Assembly (NCBI RefSeq): GCF_014203225.1 | Contig: NZ_JACHIO010000006.1 | Location: forward strand, 62,001-126,000 | Direction of reading: 5' to 3' | Source: Granulicella mallensis | GTDB lineage: Bacteria > Acidobacteriota > Terriglobia > Terriglobales > Acidobacteriaceae | DNA: 64,000 nucleotides | Shown: piece by piece, positions 27,960-38,191 of the stretch | Position numbering within the stretch: position 1 is the stretch's first letter | How the letters are laid out: each line of letters begins with the position of its first letter | The notes under the pieces: generated by a model | Told to the model about the DNA's origin: nothing | What the model saw: the letters and a program-made list of their open reading frames with translations, nothing else | The model's database searches: none | Made by a program: the position numbers and the translations under genes

Positions 27960-29126
27960 CTAGTAGTTGTAGTTAACTTCTTCGCCCTCTTCGACGCTGT
28001 ATCTCCGCAGAAGATTCGGCAGGTTCTGCGAGAATGCTGCGCGAGGCATGACCGCATCGCAGCCAGCCTCTACGGCCTTGGCCTTGAGGTCGCCCTGCAG
28101 ATGCGAAAGGAATCCTACGATCGACACCGAGCGCTTCAACTTGGTCTTGAGCTTCGGAATCAGCGTGAGCGGCTTCGCATTCGTGTTGTTCAGGTCGAAG
28201 ACAATCAGAGCAGGCTTGTTCTCATCGCCGCCGCTGGTCAACGCTGCAATCGCCTCTTTGTCGTTCTTGAGGAAGGCAACCTTGACTCCCTGCTTGCGTG
28301 CCGTCTCCTGAATCTTGGCGATAAAGAAGAGCTCTTCGATGAAGAAGTAGATGTGCGTCTGTGCATCCTCAGGGATCGGGATTGGACGCGGCATCGAGTG
28401 ATCGATGGGCTGCGAATCGCCCTGATGACGATGGCCTCCACGCCGGCCATTGGAGTGCATCTGAATGGTCGAAGGCGGGCCGTCTGCAAAGTTGCCATTC
28501 ACTTCGCGGTAGCTGTGGTCCATCGGACCAACAAAGCCGCGCTCTTTGCGCTGCTGCTGACCGCCGCCACTCTTACCTTTGCGCTTGAAACCACCGCCAT
28601 TGCCGAAGTTGTCCGGACGATAGCCGTTGCTCTGGCCGGTGCTGGCGGGGGCCTCTGCGCGAAAGTCGTTGCCGGGGTTTTCGCTGCGGCCTGGACGGCG
28701 TTCGCGATCACGGAACTTCTTCTTCCAGCGCTTGGCGCCAGGTCCCTGGCCCTGCGGCTGGCCAGCGCCCTGGCTTTGACTGCCCTGGCTGTTCTGGTTT
28801 TGCTTGCGAGGCTGCTGCGGTTGTTGTTGCGGCGCAACGGCGGCGGCGAGGGCAAGGCTCTCGCCTTCCATCACGATGGGAACGACCGGCACCGGCGAAC
28901 CTTCGCCGTCGGCCGCGACCACGCCATCAACACCTGCAACTTTAATCTTCCGCTTGCGGCGGCGGCGGCGGCTGCTCTTGCTCAGTCCCATGCCGGGAGG
29001 GGCAGACGCTCCATTGTTACCGTTTTCGCTGCTGTCGTTGCTGTCGAAGTCGTTGCCGAAATCGCCACCGTCGAAGTCGTCCGCCGCCTGATGCGACGGA
29101 GCGTCCATTACATTCTGCTCTGACAT
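27960..29126 (-). CDS. Hypothetical protein: disordered basic region plus receiver-like domain
   Basis: About 388 aa from ATG 29126 (MSEQNVMDAP). The first 60 residues are acidic and Asn/Gly-rich, then a basic patch SRRRRRKRKIKV, then about 200 residues of Gln/Gly/Pro/Arg-rich low complexity (KRKGKSGGGQQQRKERG). Residues about 260-380 resemble a response-regulator receiver fold: IYFFIEELFFIAKIQETARKQ, ALIVFDLNN with Asp at the phospho-acceptor strand, IVGFLSHL and AGCDAVMPRAAF. The acidic pocket seems incomplete. RNA or DNA binding by the middle region is a guess. Confidence 0.75.
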   Translation of the reverse strand: MSEQNVMDAPSHQAADDFDGGDFGNDFDSNDSSENGNNGASAPPGMGLSKSSRRRRRKRKIKVAGVDGVVAADGEGSPVPVVPIVMEGESLALAAAVAPQQQPQQPRKQNQNSQGSQSQGAGQPQGQGPGAKRWKKKFRDRERRPGRSENPGNDFRAEAPASTGQSNGYRPDNFGNGGGFKRKGKSGGGQQQRKERGFVGPMDHSYREVNGNFADGPPSTIQMHSNGRRGGHRHQGDSQPIDHSMPRPIPIPEDAQTHIYFFIEELFFIAKIQETARKQGVKVAFLKNDKEAIAALTSGGDENKPALIVFDLNNTNAKPLTLIPKLKTKLKRSVSIVGFLSHLQGDLKAKAVEAGCDAVMPRAAFSQNLPNLLRRYSVEEGEEVNYNY

Positions 29127-30821
29127 GGTGCTGTTGGTTCCCCTTGCAATTGGGTGCTTGAAGCGAACTCTTCGGAGACAAAGCCCATGCACGATTCCGC
29201 GTATCCGGCATCCCGAAGAGGGAGCGGACGACAGACAGCCCGTGGGTAGTTCCTAGGAGACGGTCTCAAACGTTGACTCAAATTAAAGGCCTGAACATCG
29301 TTGCCGATCGGTGGTTTCCAGCGTCGGAATGCCTCAGACACTGCTCTCACCCGGCCCATTCGCCAGCCTTGGCGAACGGTTTTGTGCATTGCATCGCTGC
29401 TTCTCTGCCCTGTCTCAATTCAGGGCTGTGCGGCATCGAGAGGAGTCCGGCCAAATCCTGCCTGGACTCAAAATCCCTTACCTATTGTCCTTACCTGTCC
29501 CTATACCGTCTTTTGTATCCGGCTCAATCCAGCAAGCGCACAGCTCATTCCGGTTGATTTGCCAGAAGGCCAACCCGCATAACCCGAGGTGTAAAACCTC
29601 CGGCGTTTCGCTTCATCCTCCGGCGTAAACCGGCAACCCTCCGGATAAAGCCCCATCCGCGTGCCAAACATAGCGATACTACGCCCGGAACTCAAGATGC
29701 GCAAGCCTGTTCTGCCGATCAAACCTATCTTTTCGAGGAAAGTGCACTCCAGAAAGGTGTTAGGCCGCTTATTGGAGGCAAATCGCGGTACAACATTTGA
29801 TGGGTTTAGGAGGTTGCAGGACGCAAGAACATCACTTCAACAACTTCATAAGGTGCAGAAAAAGTCCGTATTTTGATCTTTAGGGCCAAAGGCCCGTCTC
29901 ATACCATCCTGGGGCAAAGCGAACCCAGGCCAACACGCGACAGCGTGGTGGTTCGGGGCGCGTCGCCCCAGGTTAGGTGCAGGAGAAAGAGTTGAGGGCT
30001 GTAAGCCCGGCTCAGCTTCTGTGCAGGGCACGATGAATCGGGCCTACAGCCCTCTGCCTTCTTGTTGATTCTGTACCTAGGGCTACGCTTGCAGCGAGCG
30101 AGAACCGCTCGCTGCTCCGCTCCACCCCAAGCTGGGATGAAACGGGCCCTTGGCCCTAAAGATCAGACATCTTCGGCACGGGTAACCTGTGCCCTTAATG
30201 AAACACTGATTTTGGTTCTTAAAGCCCTCGGGCCACCTCCCCTCCCCGGAAGATGGCCCTCAGCTTCTAACGGCCAGTCACTGGCCTCCCTAAAGTGGCT
30301 CCGCCTGAAGCAGAACCGGTTCGGAGGGTGGCGCATCTCTAATCATCATTAGGTGCGACTTCATGCCCTGATCCCGAACATCCAGCCTTACACTTTGCAT
30401 CGGGAGGTAAAACCTTCCGTGCCGAAGTGCATGCTTCGAACACTGAGATATAAAGCAATCTTCGTGCCAAACCCGAATACCCTTTATTTCAAGGGAATTC
30501 GAGAATACCGGGAATGATTTCTATCCAAAATCCGGAGATAGCCCTACCCGTGCTCCGTTTTTCGGAAGAATTGCCTAAAAAGGCACGTCAACCTGGGTCT
30601 TTTCGGACGTTGACCATGCCAGAGGCCTCTCCTATAATCAGAGACGCTGAACTGGAACATTTGGACGGCAGCCAACGGCACTCTGCGCCCGCAACTCTCT
30701 CCTTTCAACAGTCAGAGATATTGAACCGAACTGCCGATTCCCGATCCAACGCTTTAGCCATCGATCTCTCGACGAATAAGCCAACCAATCTCTCCATCCT
30801 GTAAGGAGTCTCAAACACCGC
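29127..30821. other. 1.7-kb region without a convincing gene
   Basis: No open frame here has family-like sequence, a good ribosome site and normal codon use together. It contains repeat family A copy 2 (29875-30164) and two loosely similar stretches, about 29590-29700 and 30395-30495, which share GTAAAACCT, ATAAAGC and CGTGCCAAAC in the same order. The base composition of the last 350 bp is less GC-rich than the genes around it. The promoter of the Skp-like gene must lie near the right end. Confidence 0.6.
29875..30164. repeat. 290-bp terminal-inverted-repeat element, family A copy 2
   Basis: Same organisation and length as the copy at 25913: GATCTTTAGGGCC at the left, GGCCCTAAAGATC at the right, with inner CCTGGGGC/GCTGGG, CCAACACGC...GCGTGGTGG and GGGCTGTAAGCCC/GGGCCTACAGCCC pairs. 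Both copies are preceded by AAAAGTCCG(C/T)ATTT, so the repeated unit may extend about 15 bp to the left of the inverted ends. Confidence 0.88.
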
Positions 30822-31481
30822 ATGAACCGCACCCTTGTTTTCGCTACCGCGCTGGCTGCAGGCCTGGCCACCACCAACCTCTTTGCGCAGGCTCCTGCTG
30901 CGCCCGCCGCCGCACCTGCTGCTGCCGCTGCTGCTCCCCAGGCTATTCCTGCCAAGGTTGCCATCATCGCCTTTGAGCAGGTCGTCGTCGCTACCAATGA
31001 AGGTCAGCGCGCCGTCGCTGAAGTTCAGAAGAAGTACGAGCCGAAGAAGAGCCAGATCGAGACCCAGGGTGCCGAAGTCGACTCCCTCAAGAAGCAGCTC
31101 CAGGCCCTGCCGGCAAGCGCTTCCGATGATCAGCGCGCTTCGCTGATCAAGAGCATCGACGTCAAGGACAAGGCCCTTCAGCGCGATGCCGAAGATGCTC
31201 AGAACTCTTACCAGAGCGACCTGCAAGAGGCCTTTGGCAAGGTAGAGCAGAAGGTTGGTCAGACCGCAGTGAAGTACGCGCAGGATAACGGCTTTACGCT
31301 GCTGCTGAACCGCTCCGGCAACCCCCAGGTTCCCGATCCCATCCTGTGGTTCGCACAGACCACCGATATCTCGCAGGCTGTCGTCAACGCCTACAACGTA
31401 AGCTCGGGTGTAGCCGCTCCTGCTCCGTCGGCTCCTTCGGCGGTTCACCACACGACACCAGCCGCCGCACCGAAGAAGTAG
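30822..31481 (+). CDS. Skp/OmpH-like periplasmic chaperone
   Basis: A 219-aa exported protein. The signal peptide MNRTLVFATALAAGLATTNLFAQ is followed by an Ala/Pro linker, then IPAKVAIIAFEQVVVATNEGQRAV, which matches the first strand and helix of OmpH/Skp, and a long charged coiled coil (KKYEPKKSQIETQGAEVDSL...). The C-terminal GFTLLLNRSGNPQVPDPILWFAQTTDISQAVVNAYN completes the beta body. The tail is Ala/Pro-rich. Skp traps unfolded outer-membrane proteins; here it is not next to bamA or lpxD, its common neighbours. Confidence 0.9.
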   Translation: MNRTLVFATALAAGLATTNLFAQAPAAPAAAPAAAAAAPQAIPAKVAIIAFEQVVVATNEGQRAVAEVQKKYEPKKSQIETQGAEVDSLKKQLQALPASASDDQRASLIKSIDVKDKALQRDAEDAQNSYQSDLQEAFGKVEQKVGQTAVKYAQDNGFTLLLNRSGNPQVPDPILWFAQTTDISQAVVNAYNVSSGVAAPAPSAPSAVHHTTPAAAPKK

Positions 31482-31510
31482 TTCGGCAGCAGCAAATAGG
31501 TAGCAAACAA

Positions 31511-31545
31511 GAACGGGGGCCTTCGGGCCTCCGTTCCTGTTTCTG
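31511..31545 (+). terminator. Intrinsic terminator after Skp-like gene
   Basis: GAACGGGGGCC and GGGCCTCCGTTC pair around a small loop and are followed by TGTTTCT. It lies 30 bp after the stop codon. Confidence 0.75.
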
Positions 31546-31595
31546 CTCGGTGATACCCTTCTTCCTACATTCGAGAGATTTGGAGTCCTCCCCCT

Positions 31596-32864
31596 TTGAC
31601 GACGCGACGTAATTTTCTTTCCCTTGGCGCCCTGAGTGCTGCCGGATTCTGTGCCTCTGAACGCGAAGGCCACGCCACTCCCGCAGAACAGGTCAAGCAA
31701 CTCAAACCACCGGCAAAGCCGGTCATCATCACCCGTGTGACGGGAGACCAGACGATTCAGCAGGCGTATCAGATGCTGCTCGACGGCACCGACACATTGG
31801 ATGCCGCGCACCACATCTGCCTTGGCCGGGAGAACGATCCGACCGATCACAGCGTCGGTCTCGGAGGCCTGCCGAACGAAGATGGGATTGTGGAGCTGGA
31901 CTCCTGCTGCATGCACGGACCTTCACGACGCGCCGGTTCCGTGGGCGGCGTTCGCAATATCAGGAACGTCTGCCTGCTGGCGCGCAAGGTCTTCGAACAT
32001 ACCTCGCACGTCATGATGGTGGCCGAGGGCGCGGAGAAGTTCGGCCTCGACCTCGGGTTTGCCAAAGAGAATCTGCTGACCGAGGATGCCCGCAAGATCT
32101 GGATGCTCTGGAAGGAGAACCATTCGACGATGGACTGGTGGGGAGTCCCCATGGCCGATCCCGCGTGGAAAGATCCCTACGAGGGCCGCCCTGCTCCGAA
32201 GCCGACGATGGACCTGCACGGGCTCTCGCAACTGCGCCCCGGTCCCGTGCCGCGCCATCCTACGCCGGAGTGGCAGGCCACGATCCAGGCCCGCATGCGG
32301 CAGCTTACTGAAATGGCTGCCGACCTCAACATCGAGCCGGACAAACGCCTCTTCGCCGCCGAACAGATTCTTTGGCCAACGACCGGCACCATTCATGTGT
32401 CCACGATCAATACGAAGGGCGAGATGTCCGGCGCGACAACCACCTCGGGGTTGGCCTGGAAGCTGGCGGGCAGACTCGGCGACTCGCCCATCCTTGGAGC
32501 AGGAAGCTATACGGATCAGGATGTAGGCTCAGCCGGGGCCACCGGAACAGGCGAAGAGAACATCAAGGTTGCCGGAGCGCATACCATCGTCGAGCTGATG
32601 CGGCAGGGATGGAGCCCCAAGGAAGCGGGCCTGGAGACTCTGCGGCGCATCGTGCGCAACTACAACGGCGACATGAGCAAGGTGCGCTATCTCGACATGG
32701 AGTACTACATCCTGCGCAAGGATGGCGCCTATGCCGGGGTGTCGCTGTGGAGCACGGGAGCGACCGGGAAACCACGAGCCTTTGCCGTGCATGATGGCAG
32801 CTATCGTGTCGAACCCTGTGCTGCGCTGCTACAGGGATCGATTACGGAGTGGCCGCCGTTTTAG
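31596..32864 (+). CDS. N4-(beta-N-acetylglucosaminyl)-L-asparaginase-type Ntn hydrolase
   Basis: A 422-aa member of the T2 peptidase (glycosylasparaginase) family, which cleaves itself to expose a catalytic Thr and then hydrolyses N-linked GlcNAc-Asn or isoaspartyl bonds. The N-terminal TTRRNFLSLGALSAAGF is a twin-arginine export signal. GIVELDSCCMHGPSRRAGSVGGVRNIRN and GRLGDSPILGAGSYTDQDVGSAGATGTGE are family blocks. The likely nucleophile is Thr265 in TGTIHVSTI, preceded by Gly rather than the usual Asp. TTG start with GGAG about 12 bp upstream. Confidence 0.9.
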   Translation: MTTRRNFLSLGALSAAGFCASEREGHATPAEQVKQLKPPAKPVIITRVTGDQTIQQAYQMLLDGTDTLDAAHHICLGRENDPTDHSVGLGGLPNEDGIVELDSCCMHGPSRRAGSVGGVRNIRNVCLLARKVFEHTSHVMMVAEGAEKFGLDLGFAKENLLTEDARKIWMLWKENHSTMDWWGVPMADPAWKDPYEGRPAPKPTMDLHGLSQLRPGPVPRHPTPEWQATIQARMRQLTEMAADLNIEPDKRLFAAEQILWPTTGTIHVSTINTKGEMSGATTTSGLAWKLAGRLGDSPILGAGSYTDQDVGSAGATGTGEENIKVAGAHTIVELMRQGWSPKEAGLETLRRIVRNYNGDMSKVRYLDMEYYILRKDGAYAGVSLWSTGATGKPRAFAVHDGSYRVEPCAALLQGSITEWPPF

Positions 32865-32906
32865 GAGGCCACCGATCAAGTGTTACAGAGATGAATCACC
32901 CCAGAA

Positions 32907-33053
32907 TTGTCATCTCGACCGAAGCATGACGGCTTTATGTCATGCGCAGTGGAGAGACCTGCAGGCTTGCTCGAGCGGACGATCGGGCCTGTACAAGCAA
33001 ACTGCAGGTCTCTCCACTTCGGCGCAAAAGCGCGCCTTCGGTCGAGATGACAA
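32907..33053. repeat. 147-bp palindromic element
   Basis: TTGTCATCTCGACCGAAG at the left faces CTTCGGTCGAGATGACAA at the right as perfect 18-bp arms. Inside, CAGTGGAGAGACCTGCAG pairs with CTGCAGGTCTCTCCACTT, around a centre near GGACGATCGGGCC. It lies between convergent genes (asparaginase and lepA). Its TGTCATC...CGAAG end resembles family E. Confidence 0.85.
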
Positions 33054-33124
33054 GGTATGGGCATGGTTGAAAGAACGCATTCACACGAAGGGTCGAAAGG
33101 TTCTAGCTCTTCGCCCTATCCCGC

Positions 33125-34927
<1,803 letters not shown>

Positions 34928-35107
34928 GCTGTCCAGAGAGGCAAAAAGCCTTGAACCTCTAGGCTAACATCGCGTGACCGCAATCAGGTCGTACTCTTTG
35001 CGCTATCGGCCCGTAAAGCGTCGTGGTGTCTTCGGTGCGCATAAAGAAAATGTATAACTTTCGACAACGGCTGAACCGAACGACTGTTGCCACGTCCAAC
35101 CCGTACA

Positions 35108-36928
35108 ATGAAAAGGTTGATGGCGATCGAGCGACACACCTCCTTTCTGCGGCGACGGACCCTCGCTCTGGCCTGCGCGCCCGTGCTGTTTGCGCTTGCC
35201 CATTCGTTGGCCGCACAGACTCCAGCCGCACAACCAACGGCGCAGCAGCAGGCCCAGGCTCAACAGCTCGCGGCCTCGCAACAGCATGCGCAGAAGGTGC
35301 AGGACATCATCGACCGCGCGGAGAAGAGCTACAAGTCCGGCGTGGACAACTACAACAACAATCGCCTCGACGCTGCGCGCCAGGACTTCGACTTTGCCGT
35401 CGACACCATGCTCTCCAGCGGCATGGACCTCAAAACCGACCCGCAGCTCTCCGACGAGTTCGACCAGCTGCTCTCGGCCATTAACTCCCTGGAGATTCTC
35501 GCGCTCAAGCAGGGCAACGGATTTTCGCCCACGCTCGACGCCGCGCCCATTGACGCTGCTTCGGATGTCACCTTTCCGCCGGCTGACCCCGCCCTCCTCG
35601 GCCGGGTGACCAATGAGCTCAAGACGACGACCTCCGATCTTCCGCTGGTACTCAACGACTACGTTGCAGGTTGGATCAGCGTCTTCAGCAATCAACCGAA
35701 GTACCACGGCTATCTGAAGCGCTCGCTGGAACGCGCGGGCAAGTACAAGGAGATGATCTCCAAGATCCTGCGCGACAACGGTGTTCCCCAGGATCTTATC
35801 TACCAGGCCATCACCGAATCCGGATTCCAGCCACAGGCTCTCAACCGCAGCTCCGGTGCCGGCGGCATGTGGCAGTTCATGCCCTTCGGCAGCGGCACCT
35901 ATGGCCTGGTACGCAACGGCTACTTCGACGAGCGCTTCGATCCCGAGAAGTCCACCATCGCCTACGCGAAGTACATGAAGTACCTGTACGCGCAGTTCGG
36001 CGACTGGTACCTCGCGATGGCCGCCTACGACTGGGGCCCAGGACGCGTGCAGCACCTCGTCAGCCGTACCGGCTATGCCGATTACTGGGAGCTCTATCGC
36101 CGCGGCGGCCTGCCTGCGGAGACCAAAGCGTATATCCCCGGTCTCATCGCCTCCATCATCATGGCCAGAAACCCCGCGCAGTACGGACTCACCGATCTGG
36201 TGCCCGATGCGCCCGTGCTCTTCGACACGGTGACCACGAGCTATGCGATCGACCTGAGGCTCGTCGCCGACCTTACCGGTTCGACGGTGCCGGAGATCGT
36301 CGCGCTGAATCCTGCGCTGCTGCGCCTCACCACCCCGCGCGATATTCCCTACGACCTGCACCTGCCGCAGGGAACCCGCGACGCCTACCTCGATCGCCTC
36401 AAGGAAATTCCCGAAGACAATCGTGCAAGCTGGCGCTTCCATGTCGTGAAGGAAGGCGAGACACTCGACCAGATCGCGCTCTCACTGCACGCGCATTCCG
36501 CCGAGATTGCTACGGCCAACGACATCACCCCAGGCAAGCCGATTGAAGACGGTGACGAACTGGTTATCCCCATCTCTGCCTACAGCTCTTCGGCTGGACA
36601 GCAACACTACACCGTACGTCGCGGCGACACGCTGGTTACCGTTGCCGATCGTTTCGGCGTAACGGTCGAGCAGCTCCGCACCTGGAACCGCCTCTCGTCG
36701 AACAGCGTCACGCCGGGCCGTTCGATCAATGTCGCGGAGCCTGTGCGTCTGGCCCCAGGCTATTCCAGCCGCTCACGGCGCGGCCGCAACTCAACTCGTG
36801 CAACCCGCGGCGGCAGATCTTATGCCTCTACTCCCGCTCACGGAACGAGCTCGCGTTCTCATTCTCGAAGCTCCTCGGCTGCTGCTACGAGTTCCAGAAC
36901 GAGCGCAAAGAAGAGGCATGCACGCTGA
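35108..36928 (+). CDS. mltD: Membrane-bound lytic murein transglycosylase D-like, with LysM repeats
   Basis: About 606 aa. A signal peptide (TLALACAPVLFALAHSLAAQ) and a Gln/Ala-rich helical region are followed by an SLT domain with catalytic Glu237 in TESGFQPQALN, then GAGGMWQFMPFGSGTYGL and YDWGPGRVQHLV. Two LysM modules follow: FHVVKEGETLDQIALSLHAH and YTVRRGDTLVTVADRFGVT. The C-terminal 60 residues are Ser/Arg-rich. The enzyme cleaves peptidoglycan to 1,6-anhydro-muropeptides. ATG 35108 is chosen; an in-frame ATG at 35120 is equally possible. No lipobox is obvious. Confidence 0.92.
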   Translation: MKRLMAIERHTSFLRRRTLALACAPVLFALAHSLAAQTPAAQPTAQQQAQAQQLAASQQHAQKVQDIIDRAEKSYKSGVDNYNNNRLDAARQDFDFAVDTMLSSGMDLKTDPQLSDEFDQLLSAINSLEILALKQGNGFSPTLDAAPIDAASDVTFPPADPALLGRVTNELKTTTSDLPLVLNDYVAGWISVFSNQPKYHGYLKRSLERAGKYKEMISKILRDNGVPQDLIYQAITESGFQPQALNRSSGAGGMWQFMPFGSGTYGLVRNGYFDERFDPEKSTIAYAKYMKYLYAQFGDWYLAMAAYDWGPGRVQHLVSRTGYADYWELYRRGGLPAETKAYIPGLIASIIMARNPAQYGLTDLVPDAPVLFDTVTTSYAIDLRLVADLTGSTVPEIVALNPALLRLTTPRDIPYDLHLPQGTRDAYLDRLKEIPEDNRASWRFHVVKEGETLDQIALSLHAHSAEIATANDITPGKPIEDGDELVIPISAYSSSAGQQHYTVRRGDTLVTVADRFGVTVEQLRTWNRLSSNSVTPGRSINVAEPVRLAPGYSSRSRRGRNSTRATRGGRSYASTPAHGTSSRSHSRSSSAAATSSRTSAKKRHAR

Positions 36929-36994
36929 TCCGCGACCTGTTTTTTGAACGCGGTGCGAGTGAATTGGAATGGCCACTTTGAAAAAAAATCACCT

Positions 36995-37010
36995 GCACCA
37001 AAAAAGGTGC
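36995..37010. terminator. Small GCACC-A6-GGTGC hairpin
   Basis: Five-bp arms around six A residues, 66 bp past the transglycosylase stop and followed by TTGCTATTT. A weak terminator candidate. The remaining gap to 37179 holds no other clear feature. Confidence 0.35.
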
Positions 37011-37178
37011 TTGCTATTTCCCTACGCCGGGCGTAATCCTGTTGCTACGATTCGCGCGAAGGGAGTGGCAAGTTTAGCCTTCTCTCCGTTCGAGATAAAG
37101 CACGACGAGCAGTTCGAAATCTAGAGTCAAGCGGCAGAGGCGATGCACAACACACGCCATCAGCCAGGGAGAAAGACG

Positions 37179-37988
37179 ATGTTGCCGGAAGAGGAAACGA
37201 TCAAACTTTACGCCGCCGCCTACGACGAAGACGAAGACGAGAGCACACGCGACTTCGACGATCTCGATGATGAGGACGACGAGGAAGAAGAAGAGGAACT
37301 CAGCGCCTCCGTCGAAGTCGTCTTCGACGAACCGAACACGCACGCCGAAGAGGCCGAACTCTTCGCCCTGCCCTCTACGCCCGTCGCTCCCTACGAGCCG
37401 CCGACACATCTTTCGTTTGAACCGACACCTGCACCTGCCGAACCCGTGGTGAGCACGCCGAAGAAGGCTCCTGCCAAAAAGGCCGTGGCGAAGAAAGCCA
37501 TCAAGAAATCCCCGGCAAAAAAGGCTGTTGTAAAGAAGGCTGTGAAGGCTCCCGCGAAGAAGGCCGTTGCAAAGAAAGCTCCCGCCAAAAAGGCAGCCCC
37601 CGCAAAGAAGGCTGCAAAGAAGGCCCCGGCCAAGAAAGTGGCCGCGAAAAAAGTTCCCGCAAAGAAAACCGCGGGCAAAAAGATTACAAGTTCTGCCGCG
37701 AAGTCATCACGTGCTCTGCGCGGCGGTAAGGCTGCCTTGAAAAAGGCAGTTGGCAACAAGAGCACAATCACCAAAAAATCAACTATGAGAGGTAAGACCT
37801 TGGCAACTGTAAAGAAAGCTGTAAAGAAAGCTGCAAAGAAAGCCGTCAAGAAGGCCCCCGCAAAGAAGGCCGTCAAGAAGGCTGTTGTAAAGAAGGCTGT
37901 GAAGGCTCCCGCGAAGAAGGCCGTCAAGAAGGCTGTGAAGGCTCCCGCGAAGAAAGCCGCAGCAAAGAAGACGGCTGTCAAGAAGTAA
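37179..37988 (+). CDS. Acidic-N-terminal, histone-H1-like PAKKA-repeat protein
   Basis: About 269 aa from ATG 37179, which has AGGGAGA upstream; the open frame begins at 37143. Residues about 15-55 are strongly acidic (DEDEDESTRDFDDLDDEDDE), followed by a Pro-rich linker. From about residue 95 to the end the chain is almost only Lys, Ala, Pro and Val in KKAPAKKA-type repeats, like the C-terminal tails of histone H1, AlgP and chlamydial HC2. It probably binds DNA and the acidic head may modulate this. A 47-bp DNA segment is repeated exactly at about 37520 and 37878. An internal TTG at 37800 could start a 62-aa basic product. Confidence 0.8.
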   Translation: MLPEEETIKLYAAAYDEDEDESTRDFDDLDDEDDEEEEEELSASVEVVFDEPNTHAEEAELFALPSTPVAPYEPPTHLSFEPTPAPAEPVVSTPKKAPAKKAVAKKAIKKSPAKKAVVKKAVKAPAKKAVAKKAPAKKAAPAKKAAKKAPAKKVAAKKVPAKKTAGKKITSSAAKSSRALRGGKAALKKAVGNKSTITKKSTMRGKTLATVKKAVKKAAKKAVKKAPAKKAVKKAVVKKAVKAPAKKAVKKAVKAPAKKAAAKKTAVKK

Positions 37989-38021
37989 GCCGTCCCCAAC
38001 CGCAGTACAGGCAAGCAAAAG

Positions 38022-38056
38022 CGCCCGGCAACCTCTCACGAGGCCCGGGCGTTTTT
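38022..38056 (+). terminator. Intrinsic terminator after H1-like gene
   Basis: CGCCCGG pairs with CCCGGGCG, with an inner CCTC/GAGG extension, followed directly by TTTTT. It begins 34 bp after the stop codon. Confidence 0.85.
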
Positions 38057-38068
38057 GCGTCTGTTGCT

Positions 38069-38183
38069 TAGAGCATTTTCACTGTTACGGGGAACCCCAA
38101 AACGGGCGTGCTGTGGCGCTTTCATTGGGGAAAACGCCCATGGCGGTCGAAGCCTCGCACGACACCTACAGTGAAATGCTCTA
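38069..38183. repeat. 115-bp element with terminal inverted repeats
   Basis: The ends TAGAGCATTTTCACTGT and ACAGTGAAATGCTCTA are inverted copies apart from one extra T. Between them GGCGTGCTGTGGCGC and an AACGCCCATGGCG segment form looser pairs. It occupies the gap between the H1-like gene terminator and the peroxiredoxin stop codon. Size and ends fit a small non-autonomous mobile repeat; no second copy is in the window. Confidence 0.65.
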
Positions 38184-38191
38184 GGTGGAGC

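Noticed and set aside
28101..29123. 340-aa open frame opposite the receiver-like protein
   Set aside because: Ala/Leu/Val-rich complement of a low-complexity gene. The minus strand has the receiver-like motifs and an ATG, so it is preferred, although low complexity makes this less certain than elsewhere.
30514..30804. 96-aa open frame before the Skp-like gene
   Set aside because: No ribosome site, no domain, and it covers the likely Skp promoter region.
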